Source: Trueperaceae bacterium (GTDB taxonomy: Bacteria > Deinococcota > Deinococci > Deinococcales > Trueperaceae). Taken from it: DNA of 16,644 nucleotides. Shown here one piece after another: positions 6,846-13,598 of the stretch (positions are counted from its first letter, which is position 1; each line of letters starts with the position of its first letter). The notes under the pieces are model-generated. The model was not told where the DNA came from. It saw only the letters and a program-made list of their open reading frames with translations, and did not search any database. Both the position numbers and the translations under genes were made by a program. Location: positions 1-16,644 of the forward strand of contig SKSV01000263.1 of assembly GCA_007122815.1 (NCBI GenBank). Reading direction: 5' to 3'.

Positions 6846-6857
6846 GCGACCCGCGGT

Positions 6858-7727
6858 TCAGCCGCTCCGGCGTCGCTCGAGGTGTTCCAGCACGGCTCTG
6901 TCGACACGCCCTGCCTCGACCAGTCGCTCCTCGAGGTTCTCCACGCCCGCCAGCGCACGCAGTGAGCGCTCCGCGGCCTCGTCCCAACGGGCGCCCACCT
7001 CGAAGCCCGCGGCGCTCAGCACGCTCAGCAATCGCTCTTCGACCTCACCCTCGATCACCAGGAGGTCCGCTTCAGCCGGCTCCCCGAAGTAGAGCCGCTG
7101 CAGCTCGAGCAGCTCTTGGAGCTTCCTAACTGGGTCGGGATCGTCGTCGACGCGCAGGTCGACGTAGCGGTCGCTCATCGCGCCGTAACCTCCTTCCGCG
7201 CGTACCACGAGGAGCGCCGCCGACTGCCGGCCCCGGGCGTCACCGCCAGCTTGGTCGGCTGCGCTCAGCCCCCCCAGAAGACGCTCTGGCAGCGGACCCG
7301 AGCTGTCCTCGAAGCTCGCCATTAGCGCGTCTATCACCTCGGGTCCCACGAGCAGGTTGCCTTGGGCGGCGTAGCCGTCGCCCACGCTGCCTCCCGCCCA
7401 GGGGTGGCAGCCTTCCCCGGTGAAGGACCGCGAGCGGCCGGCAGCGTCCACGAGTCCGTACTGGCGCAAGGAGATCTGGTCGTCGGTGGCCTGCAGCGCC
7501 CGGTCGACGAGGTCGAGCGGCACGCCGGCGCGGAGGGCCCGGATCACCCTCGGACCGAAGCTCGTGTTCGCGTAGGACTGAGTCGCTACGGCACCGACGT
7601 CGGCGACCGCGAAAGGTACGACGGCACCGACCGCTAGGAACTTGGAGGCGGTGGCGACGCCGAGGTCGCCGTTCTCCGGGTCGCGGGCGACGATCGAGAA
7701 GGTGCTGACGCGCGGGCTCTTCGGCAT
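6858..7727 (-). CDS. DUF1028 family (Ntn-hydrolase-like) protein
   Basis: The 289-residue protein begins with STFSIVARDPENGDLGVATA and continues AVGAVVPFAVADVGAVATQS, the strongly conserved start of DUF1028. FTGEGCHPWAGG and GDGYAAQGNLLVG follow, and ADQAGGDARGRQSAALLV is a second conserved block. Roughly the last 70 residues form a separate helical domain; in this family that part has been proposed, from memory, to bind peptidoglycan. DUF1028 is placed in the Ntn-hydrolase superfamily, but its substrate is not established. ATG 7727 is chosen because homologues start next to this point and a TGGTAGGCT box lies five bases upstream. The longer in-frame reading (from 7781) runs into a 19-bp repeat array. 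No signal peptide is evident. Confidence 0.87.
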   Translation of the reverse strand: MPKSPRVSTFSIVARDPENGDLGVATASKFLAVGAVVPFAVADVGAVATQSYANTSFGPRVIRALRAGVPLDLVDRALQATDDQISLRQYGLVDAAGRSRSFTGEGCHPWAGGSVGDGYAAQGNLLVGPEVIDALMASFEDSSGPLPERLLGGLSAADQAGGDARGRQSAALLVVRAEGGYGAMSDRYVDLRVDDDPDPVRKLQELLELQRLYFGEPAEADLLVIEGEVEERLLSVLSAAGFEVGARWDEAAERSLRALAGVENLEERLVEAGRVDRAVLEHLERRRSG

Positions 7728-7732
7728 GCGCG

Positions 7733-7741
7733 AGCCTACCA
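7733..7741 (-). promoter_or_regulatory. Candidate extended -10 promoter (TGGTAGGCT) of the DUF1028 gene
   Basis: TGG plus TAGGCT on the minus strand, five bases before ATG 7727, predicting a leaderless or near-leaderless transcript. The 19-bp repeat array begins one base further upstream, where a -35 or operator would normally sit. Confidence 0.55.
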
Positions 7742-7742
7742 G

Positions 7743-7818
7743 GGCTCCTCCACCGCGGGCATGCTCCTCCCTCGCGGGCATGCTCCTCGCCCGCGGGCAC
7801 GCTCCTCCCCCGCGGGCA
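7743..7818. repeat. Four tandem 19-bp repeats in the divergent DUF1028/hydrolase promoter region
   Basis: The units are 7743-7761, 7762-7780, 7781-7799 and 7800-7818, with consensus NGCTCCTCCNCCGCGGGCA; they differ at only a few positions. Each contains a G/C dyad around CGCG; unit 3 holds the perfect 10-base palindrome GCCCGCGGGC. The array fills the space between the candidate -10 boxes of the two divergent genes, so it could be a multi-site operator. It could equally be a neutral slippage product. Confidence 0.95.
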
Positions 7819-7829
7819 TACGTGGTTGA

Positions 7830-8906
7830 ATGGCGCGCGTGCCCTTCCGCATCAAGGTCTCCCTGTGGCTGCTGGCGTTCCTGCTGGCCGTCCCGCTGCT
7901 GGGGCCGTTCCTCGTGCCCGTGCCCCGGCTCGAGGGCTTGAGCGATCCCGAGGGGGTGGCGGGCCCCGAGTCACTCTTCGTGAGCGTCGAGGGTGTGCAA
8001 CTCCACGTCGAGACCTGGCCAGCAGGCACCACCCCGGAAGACGTGGCTGCCCGTGGAGACGCTATCGCAGGGCATGATGACCCCGCGCAGGGGCGTCTCG
8101 GGGTGATCATGCTCCACGGCTTCGGCAGTCAGACCCGCACCTGGCGTCACTTGGGCGCGGCGCTCGCCGACAGCCAGCTCACGCCCTCCGTGACGCTGGC
8201 GTTCGACCGGCCCGCCTTCGGTCTGAGCGAGCGTCCCGAGCGGGCCTCTTGGGGGCGCGGCCGCAACCCTTACGGCCAAGAGGCGCAGGTCGCCTACACG
8301 CTCGGCCTGATGGACGCCTACGGTCTCGATCGCGCTCTGCTGGTGGGCCACTCGGCGGGTGGGACCCTGGCTCTGGAGGTGGCGCTAGTTGCGCCCGAGC
8401 GGGTCGCGGGTCTGATCCTCGTCAGCCCCGCCGTCTACGCCGGAGGTGGCGCGCCGGCGTGGACGCGACCGCTGTTGTCTACCCCTCAGCTCGAACGCTT
8501 GGGGCCTCTGTTGATGCGCTCGTTCGCGGGTAGGCCCGGCGAGGACTTCCTGCGCGCCGCCTACTTCGACCCGGACGCACTCGATCCGCTCGACGAGGCC
8601 GCCTACCGGCGCGCGTTGCAAGTGGAGGGCTGGGACAGGGCCCTCTGGGAGCTCGTGAAGGCGAGTCGCGAGAGCGACCTGGAGAGCTTCGTGACGCGCA
8701 TCGAGGCCCCCACGCTCGTGCTGACCGGCGCCGCCGACGCGATCGTGCCCCGAGCTCAGAGCGAACGGCTGGCGCGCGAGTTGCCCGACGCGTCGTTCCG
8801 AGCGCTCCCCGAATGCGGCCACGTAGCTCACGAGGAGTGTCCCGAAGGGGTCATCGTGGCCCTCCAGGACTGGCTGAGCGAGGCGGCGGCGCGGCTGCTA
8901 GACTGA
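7830..8906 (+). CDS. Membrane-anchored alpha/beta hydrolase
   Basis: The 358-residue protein has an N-terminal signal-anchor helix (about residues 8-30) that places the hydrolase domain outside the membrane or tethers it there. The fold is clear: VIMLHGFG (92-99, oxyanion loop), VGHSAGG with nucleophile Ser175 (in 172-178), LVLTGAADAIVP with Asp303, and CGHVAHEE with His331, completing the catalytic triad. A cap region lies between about 200 and 270. The substrate cannot be told from sequence; esters, lactones or epoxides are all possible in this family. ATG 7830 gives a complete anchor with basic residues before it. A GTG three codons downstream is possible. A weak TACGTG box lies five bases upstream, right after the 19-bp repeats. 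The gene ends four bases before the metallophosphoesterase gene. Confidence 0.88.
   Translation: MARVPFRIKVSLWLLAFLLAVPLLGPFLVPVPRLEGLSDPEGVAGPESLFVSVEGVQLHVETWPAGTTPEDVAARGDAIAGHDDPAQGRLGVIMLHGFGSQTRTWRHLGAALADSQLTPSVTLAFDRPAFGLSERPERASWGRGRNPYGQEAQVAYTLGLMDAYGLDRALLVGHSAGGTLALEVALVAPERVAGLILVSPAVYAGGGAPAWTRPLLSTPQLERLGPLLMRSFAGRPGEDFLRAAYFDPDALDPLDEAAYRRALQVEGWDRALWELVKASRESDLESFVTRIEAPTLVLTGAADAIVPRAQSERLARELPDASFRALPECGHVAHEECPEGVIVALQDWLSEAAARLLD
8896..8904 (+). promoter_or_regulatory. Candidate extended -10 promoter (TGCTAGACT) of the metallophosphoesterase gene
   Basis: TGC plus TAGACT, six bases before ATG 8911. The hexamer lies within the last codons of the hydrolase gene and shares its final T with that gene's TGA stop. 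It suggests independent leaderless transcription in addition to read-through. No -35 is seen. Confidence 0.55.
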
Positions 8907-8910
8907 CACG

Positions 8911-9642
8911 ATGCTCATCGGGGTCATCTCCGACGTGCACGCCAACGTGCTCGCGCTCGAGGCGGCCTTGTCGGACCTCAAGCGCGCCGGCGCGACAACC
9001 GTCGTGTGCCTCGGCGACCTGGTCGGCTACGGTCCGGCGCCCAACGAGACGATCGACCTGCTCCGCTCCTCACAGGTGATGTGCACGCTGGGTGAGGCCG
9101 ACGAACGCATCGCATACGACTTCGCCACGCGTACGACGCGTGCTGGAGTGGCCGACCAGACCTTGGAGTGGACACGCACCGTCATCGAGCGGCGCCACGT
9201 CGAGTGGTTGCGGGAGCTACCGGTGCAGCGGCGGCTCGACACGCCGGCTGGTCGCCTGCGCTGGTTCCACGGTAGCGCCGAGGACCCGGCAGACCGCTTG
9301 AACCTTCACCAGGACCCCATCAGCCTCACCGCCTTGTTGAACCGCCACCGCTGCACGATCCTGAGCTGCGCGGGCTCGCACGTTCCCTTCTTCCGCAAGG
9401 TCGCGAGCGCGGGCTGGGTGATCAACCCTGGTTCGGTGGGTCTATCGCTGAACGGTGAGCCAGGCGCCGACTACGCCCTGGTGCGCGTAGACGAGATGGG
9501 CGTGGACGTGCGCATGGACAAGGTCGAGTACGACTTCGCGGCGGTGGCTTTCGACATCGTCGCCTGGGGACTGCCGGCGGTGATCGCGGAAGCCATCCAG
9601 CACGGCCGCATGCCCGACCGCGGGAGCAGCGACGAAGCCTGA
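8911..9642 (+). CDS. Metallophosphoesterase-like protein (YfcE/MJ0936-type fold) with altered metal motifs
   Basis: The 243-residue protein starts ISDVHANVLALEAAL (Asp8, His10), then CLGDLVGYGPAPNE (Asp36) and WFHGSAEDP (His120), the calcineurin-like phosphoesterase pattern of small YfcE-type enzymes. NPGSVG (172-177) is also typical. Two metal/catalytic motifs differ: the usual G-N-H-D/E is G-Glu62-Ala-Asp, losing the bridging Asn and catalytic His, and the usual G-H-T-H is A-G-S-His157, losing one His. The enzyme may thus be weakly active, bind only one metal, or serve as a binding protein. Family members cleave phosphodiesters or phosphomonoesters. ATG 8911 has a leaderless -10 box with six-base spacing. 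Its stop is 11 bases from the converging thiolase stop. Confidence 0.85.
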   Translation: MLIGVISDVHANVLALEAALSDLKRAGATTVVCLGDLVGYGPAPNETIDLLRSSQVMCTLGEADERIAYDFATRTTRAGVADQTLEWTRTVIERRHVEWLRELPVQRRLDTPAGRLRWFHGSAEDPADRLNLHQDPISLTALLNRHRCTILSCAGSHVPFFRKVASAGWVINPGSVGLSLNGEPGADYALVRVDEMGVDVRMDKVEYDFAAVAFDIVAWGLPAVIAEAIQHGRMPDRGSSDEA

Positions 9643-9653
9643 GGAGTGGGCGC

Positions 9654-10805
9654 TCAGACCCGCTCTAGCGCCAGCGCCAGCGCTTCTCCCCCACCGATGC
9701 AGATGCTCGCCACGCCGCGGCGGCCGCCGCTACGCCTGAGCACGTTCAGGAGCGTCACCACTATCCTGGCGCCGGAGGCCCCGATGGGGTGCCCGAGCGC
9801 TACCGCGCCACCGAAGACGTTGACGCGCTCGAGGGGCAGCCCGAACTCGGTGATGACCGCCATCGGCACCACCGCGAACGCCTCGTTGACCTCAAAGGCG
9901 TCGACTTCCGCCGTGCTCCAACCCGTGCTCTCGAAGAGCTTCCGCATCGCCCCGATCGGAGCCGTGGTGAAGTCCGCGGGCGCCTGAGCGTGCACGCTCC
10001 AGCCCACGATCCTCGCCTCGATCGCAGCGCCCGCCGCGCGCGCGACGGCTTCGTCGGACAGCAACAGTGCGGCGGCGCCGTCGTTGATGGTGCTGGCGTT
10101 GGCGGCGGTGATGGTCCCGTCCTCCTCGAAAGCGGGAAGCAGCCGGGGAACCTTCTCGAAATCGACCTTGCCAGGGCCCTCGTCCTCCGAGAGGGGTAAG
10201 CCCTTGGCGACGATCTCTTCGGCGAAGCTCCCGTCCTGCCCAGCGCGGCGGGCGCGTTCGTAGGAGCGCACCGCGAACTCGTCCTGGTCTTGGCGGGAGA
10301 AGCCGTAGTCGCGGGCGCAGTCCTCCGCGCAACTACCCATGTGCCGGCCGTCGTACGCGTCGACGAGGCCGTCGAACAGCACGCTGTCCAGCGCCCTAAC
10401 GTGACCGAGGCGGAGCCCGGCGCGAGCGCCCGGCAGCACGTAGGGGGAGTTCGTCATCGACTCCATGCCGCCGACGACGACGTGCCGAGCGTCGCCCGTC
10501 AGGATCGCGCGAGCGCCCTGGATCAGGGCCTCGAGGCCGCTCCCGCACATCTTGTTGATCGTCACGGCCGGCACCGAGTCCGTGAGGCCGGCCGCCCGGG
10601 CCGCCTGCCTGGCAGGCGCCTGACCCGCTCCAGCGGTGAGGACCTGCCCCAGGAACACGAGGTCGACCTCGGCTGCGCTTAGGCTCGCGCGCGCCAACGC
10701 TCCCTGGATGGCGACGGCGCCGAGCTGCGTGGCCTTCCACTGCGCAAGTCCGCCCTGGAACGCCCCGATGGGGGTGCGGGCGCTGCTCTGGATCACGACG
10801 GCCAT
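9654..10805 (-). CDS. Acetyl-CoA C-acetyltransferase (thiolase)
   Basis: The 383-residue protein is full length for a bacterial thiolase. Catalytic motifs are intact: INKMCGSG (acyl-accepting Cys87), VNEAFA (306-311), ALGHPIGASG (His339) and SICIGGGEA (Cys369, the base). A biosynthetic acetoacetyl-CoA thiolase (two acetyl-CoA to acetoacetyl-CoA) or degradative short-chain thiolase both fit; the length and loop content lean to the AtoB/PhaA type. It is cytoplasmic. ATG 10805 has a ribosome binding site (GGGAGG, six bases upstream). The preceding secreted-protein gene ends two bases before this ATG, so the two are probably co-transcribed although their functions look unrelated. The enoyl-CoA hydratase at 6010-6819 is a possible pathway partner. 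Confidence 0.93.
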   Translation of the reverse strand: MAVVIQSSARTPIGAFQGGLAQWKATQLGAVAIQGALARASLSAAEVDLVFLGQVLTAGAGQAPARQAARAAGLTDSVPAVTINKMCGSGLEALIQGARAILTGDARHVVVGGMESMTNSPYVLPGARAGLRLGHVRALDSVLFDGLVDAYDGRHMGSCAEDCARDYGFSRQDQDEFAVRSYERARRAGQDGSFAEEIVAKGLPLSEDEGPGKVDFEKVPRLLPAFEEDGTITAANASTINDGAAALLLSDEAVARAAGAAIEARIVGWSVHAQAPADFTTAPIGAMRKLFESTGWSTAEVDAFEVNEAFAVVPMAVITEFGLPLERVNVFGGAVALGHPIGASGARIVVTLLNVLRRSGGRRGVASICIGGGEALALALERV

Positions 10806-10807
10806 GC

Positions 10808-11797
10808 TTAGCCTCCCGAACCGTTACAGCTGGCCGAACCGTGGTAGCTGGGCCACGGAGCGCTGTTGCGACACCGTACACCTCGTAGCGGCCTGCGTGC
10901 GCGCCGGCGCAGGGTGAGTGTGCCGCTCGCGCCCGCCCAACGGAGCGTGATGGGCCGGCGCAGGTCGAAGTCGTTGGGCAGGAACGCTACCGCGGCCACG
11001 GGCGCGCCGGGAGCCACCGCCGCCGGATCACCCTCGAGCACCTGCAGGTCCAGAGGCTCCCGCAAGAGCACCTCGCGTCCGTCTTGGCGCGCGTAGATGG
11101 CGGGGTCCCAAGCTGAAGGCCCCAGGCTCGTGACGGCGAGGAAGAGCGCCTTGACGCCCACCAGGTCCCGCAGGTGGGCGTCCAAGGCGGCTTGCTGTTC
11201 GGGGAACGCCAGCGCCAGCATCGCCAGGTCGACCGCCAGCAGGCTCACCGCGTGGGCACCCGCGGGCGAAGCGGCGTACATGCGTAGCGCGGGCACGGCG
11301 GGCGCCAGCTCGAGCAGCTCCGCCGTGGGACTCGTCCCGACGGCGACCGGCGGCGGGAAGCTGAGCCCGCGCAGAGAACCGTCGGGGAGCTGCGCGGCGT
11401 CCGCCAGCACCCGCACCCCGAGCACGTCCAGGAGGTCCTCGGGCAGGAACCAGTCGTCGCCTTCACGGAGCGGGGGCGAGAGCGCCGCCACCTCGGTGGG
11501 CTCGCGGGCGCCACGGGCTTGCCAGACCGCGTCAGGCGCGCCGGCGAAGACCGTCAGGACGCCGTTCGGGGCGCGCAGCGTCAGGCCTTGCGGGCCGCTG
11601 ACGAGCGGCGCGCCGAGAGCCAGCGCGACATCGACGGCCGAGACGAACCTGAAGGGCCCCTGCATACGCGCTGCCAGCGTCGGTCCCTGGGCGGATGCCA
11701 CCAGCGTCGCGCAGAGCAGAGCCGTCGCCAAAGCGGCGCGAAGCGTGAGGCCCAGGGTGGCCAAGGGCTGGGAGGTACCTCGATCGCACACGGGCAC
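10808..11797 (-). CDS. Secreted protein, copper amine oxidase N-terminal-like domain; C-terminus uncertain
   Basis: The 329-residue protein has a signal peptide (hydrophobic stretch about 17-34, ending in VASAQG). Residues about 45-130 resemble a copper amine oxidase N-terminal-like (stalk) domain: alternating strands with ALGAPLVSGPQGLTLRAPNG, then LSPPLREGDDWFLPEDLLD and LGVRVL. Residues 180-240 are helical and Ala/Leu-rich, and ITLRWAGASGTLTLRR suggests a strand-rich ending. I do not recognise a specific function; a cell-envelope role is inferred from the signal peptide only. GTG 11797 is chosen because TGGTAGCGT ends six bases upstream. The last ~34 residues are Arg/Cys/Ser-rich with poor third-position GC, while another frame reads more protein-like there (AGAHAGRYEVYGV), so a frameshift near 10900 is possible. 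The annotated stop lies two bases before the thiolase start. Confidence 0.7.
   Translation of the reverse strand: MPVCDRGTSQPLATLGLTLRAALATALLCATLVASAQGPTLAARMQGPFRFVSAVDVALALGAPLVSGPQGLTLRAPNGVLTVFAGAPDAVWQARGAREPTEVAALSPPLREGDDWFLPEDLLDVLGVRVLADAAQLPDGSLRGLSFPPPVAVGTSPTAELLELAPAVPALRMYAASPAGAHAVSLLAVDLAMLALAFPEQQAALDAHLRDLVGVKALFLAVTSLGPSAWDPAIYARQDGREVLLREPLDLQVLEGDPAAVAPGAPVAAVAFLPNDFDLRRPITLRWAGASGTLTLRRRARRPLRGVRCRNSAPWPSYHGSASCNGSGG
10812..10817 (-). promoter_or_regulatory. Ribosome binding site of the thiolase gene
   Basis: GGGAGG on the minus strand, six bases before ATG 10805, inside the end of the upstream gene. It supports the thiolase start and translation from a leadered or polycistronic message. 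Confidence 0.7.
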
Positions 11798-11803
11798 GGG
11801 GCG

Positions 11804-11812
11804 ACGCTACCA
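11804..11812 (-). promoter_or_regulatory. Candidate extended -10 promoter (TGGTAGCGT) of the secreted-protein gene
   Basis: TGG plus TAGCGT on the minus strand, six bases before GTG 11797, predicting a leaderless transcript. It lies back-to-back with the HflX promoter: the two start codons are only 43 bases apart. Confidence 0.55.
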
Positions 11813-11824
11813 TGCCGGTCGTCG

Positions 11825-11833
11825 TGCTAGCCT
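11825..11833 (+). promoter_or_regulatory. Candidate extended -10 promoter (TGCTAGCCT) of hflX
   Basis: TGC plus TAGCCT, seven bases before GTG 11841. The divergent -10 hexamers are 18 bases apart, too close for two polymerases at once, so the genes may compete for initiation. Confidence 0.5.
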
Positions 11834-11840
11834 AGCGTCG

Positions 11841-13598
11841 GTGACGGCTTCTGCGCGACCTGACCAGGCGCGTTGGGGGCCGGAGAGGAGCCACCTCATC
11901 GAGAAGGTACACGGTCAGCTCGCGGGTCTCAAGCCAGCCCACGTCAAACGCCTATCCAACCTCTACCGCCGCCGCGTGGCACCCGAGCAGGCCGTGTCGC
12001 GCGAGTTGGCGCGGACGCTGGTCGAGCTCGCCCTCGAGCTCGGGCGCCCGCTAAGCGTCCTCATCGACAGGCGCGGGCGCGTCGTCACGGTCTCGGCCGG
12101 TGATGCGGAGCACTGTCCGCTCCCGCCGAGCGCAGGTGAGGCCGAGGCGCGCCTGGCGGGGCTCCGCCTCGTGCACGTGCACCTCAAACCGGGCGGGCTC
12201 TCACGGGCCGACCTGACGAGCCTCTTCCTCAACCGGCTGGACCTGATGGTAGCGGTCGACGCCGTGCGCGACTCGCAGGGCCGCGCGGGGTTGGGCATGG
12301 TCCACGCCGCGACGGTGGCGCCACCCACCGCGGACGAGGAGGACTGGCTCATCGACGCCCCCGCCGAGTTCTCGGCGCTGGAGCGCGAGGACGTGCTCGA
12401 ACGAGTGCGGGCGCTCGAGGAGGAGCTCGCCCGCGCGTACCGCGCGCGCGACGTGCGTCGCGGCAGCGAGGAGCGCGCGGTGCTGGTGGGTTTGGATACG
12501 GGCGAAGGGAGCCTCGAGGCGCAGGCGCGCCTCGACGAGCTCGCCGAGCTGCTGCAGAGCGCCGGAGGGGTGGTCGCGTTCAAGACGCTCCAGGCCCGAG
12601 CGAAGGCCGACGCGCGAACCTTGGTCGGTCGCGGGAAGCTGCGCGAGCTGGTGTCTGCGGCCTACTTCGAGAACGCCGATCTGCTTGTGTTCGACCGCGA
12701 ACTGTCTCCCGCTCAGGCTCGCGAGATCGAGCAGGCGACGATGCTCAAGGTGCTCGACCGCACCCAGGTGATCCTCGACATCTTCGCTCAGAACGCGCGC
12801 GGCCGTGAAGCCAAGGTCCAGGTGGAGCTCGCCCAGCTGCAGTACCAGCTGCCACGCCTCACCGGGCGAGGTGCGGCGATGTCCCGGCTCGGTGGCGGCA
12901 TCGGCACGCGCGGTCCCGGTGAGACGAAGCTCGAGGCCGACCGGCGACGCATCCGGGAGCGGCTCGTGGCGCTGGAGCGCGACGTCGACACCATCAGCCG
13001 CCGCCGCACCGAGGGTCGTAAGGGACGCACGCAGGGTCCTACACCCGTGGTGGCGTTGGTGGGGTACACGAACGCCGGCAAGTCGACGCTCTTCAACGCG
13101 CTCGCCAAGTCGAGCGTGCTCTCCAAGGACGCCCTCTTCGCGACGCTGCGCCCGACCACACGCGAGGGTTGGCTGCCCGAGCGAGGTGAATGGGGTGCGC
13201 CGGTGCTCTTCACGGACACGGTGGGGTTCATCAGGGACCTGCCCAGCGAGCTGGTGAACGCCTTCCGCGCCACGCTCGAGGAGCTGCACGACGCCGACCT
13301 GCTGCTACACGTGGTCGATGCCGCTGCGCCCGGTGCGCCGGACCGGGTCACGGCGGTGGAGCGGATCCTGGACGAGCTGAACCTCAGCGTCCCGCGCTTG
13401 GTCGTGCTGAACAAGTCGGACCTCGCTGACGGCGTGGTCCTCCGTGACCTCTCCGAACGCTACGAGCGTGCGGAAGCCGTGTCGGCGCGCACGGGAGAGG
13501 GCCTGGGGGCCTTGCGGGCGCAGCTCGCACGCGTGCTCGCCGCTCCTCACCGAGGCGCCGAGAGCGAGGGTATGGTGGGCGCCCATGCACGTGCGTGA
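11841..13598 (+). CDS. hflX: GTPase HflX, long form
   Basis: The 585-residue protein has the HflX core from about residue 212: a nucleotide-binding-like N-domain (with LVGRGKLREL and VFDRELSPAQ), the HflX-specific glycine-rich stretch (SRLGGGIGTRGPGETKLE, about 348-365), and a GTPase domain with Walker A GYTNAGKS (408-415), DTVGF and NKSD. Family knowledge: HflX binds the 50S subunit and splits or rescues stalled ribosomes under stress. Residues ~20-170 form an extra N-terminal domain (KVHGQLAGLKPAHVKRLSNL; LSVLIDRRGRVVTVSAGDAE) known in longer HflX proteins of some phyla; its role is unclear to me. The open frame extends back to 11097, but the upstream part is antisense shadow. GTG 11841 is chosen from the extended -10 box seven bases upstream. 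It overlaps the UbiD start by 14 bases. Confidence 0.94.
   Translation: MTASARPDQARWGPERSHLIEKVHGQLAGLKPAHVKRLSNLYRRRVAPEQAVSRELARTLVELALELGRPLSVLIDRRGRVVTVSAGDAEHCPLPPSAGEAEARLAGLRLVHVHLKPGGLSRADLTSLFLNRLDLMVAVDAVRDSQGRAGLGMVHAATVAPPTADEEDWLIDAPAEFSALEREDVLERVRALEEELARAYRARDVRRGSEERAVLVGLDTGEGSLEAQARLDELAELLQSAGGVVAFKTLQARAKADARTLVGRGKLRELVSAAYFENADLLVFDRELSPAQAREIEQATMLKVLDRTQVILDIFAQNARGREAKVQVELAQLQYQLPRLTGRGAAMSRLGGGIGTRGPGETKLEADRRRIRERLVALERDVDTISRRRTEGRKGRTQGPTPVVALVGYTNAGKSTLFNALAKSSVLSKDALFATLRPTTREGWLPERGEWGAPVLFTDTVGFIRDLPSELVNAFRATLEELHDADLLLHVVDAAAPGAPDRVTAVERILDELNLSVPRLVVLNKSDLADGVVLRDLSERYERAEAVSARTGEGLGALRAQLARVLAAPHRGAESEGMVGAHARA
13571..13576 (+). promoter_or_regulatory. 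Possible -10 box (TATGGT) before the UbiD-family gene
   Basis: TATGGT inside the end of hflX, eight bases before ATG 13585. Spacing is looser than at the other starts, and the overlap with hflX also allows simple translational coupling, so this call is weak. Confidence 0.3.

Noticed and set aside
6841..6862. GCTGA...TCAGC hairpin after the hydratase gene, as a terminator
   Set aside because: Short stem overlapping the tandem repeat, no T-run; it may be a by-product of the duplication.
7736..7829. A small minus-strand peptide gene inside the 19-bp repeats (repeated ATGCCCGCG with GGAGGA)
   Set aside because: The Shine-Dalgarno-like GGAGGA lies too close to each ATG, the peptide is just the translated repeat, and no natural stop bounds it in the gap.
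9639..9657. CTGAG...CTCAG inverted repeat between the phosphoesterase and thiolase stops, as a terminator
   Set aside because: The stem is only five bases with a nine-base loop and no T-run on either strand.
11097..11840. Upstream extension of the hflX frame
   Set aside because: This part is antisense to the secreted-protein gene, Ser/Arg/Thr-rich, and precedes the extended -10 box that marks the hflX start.
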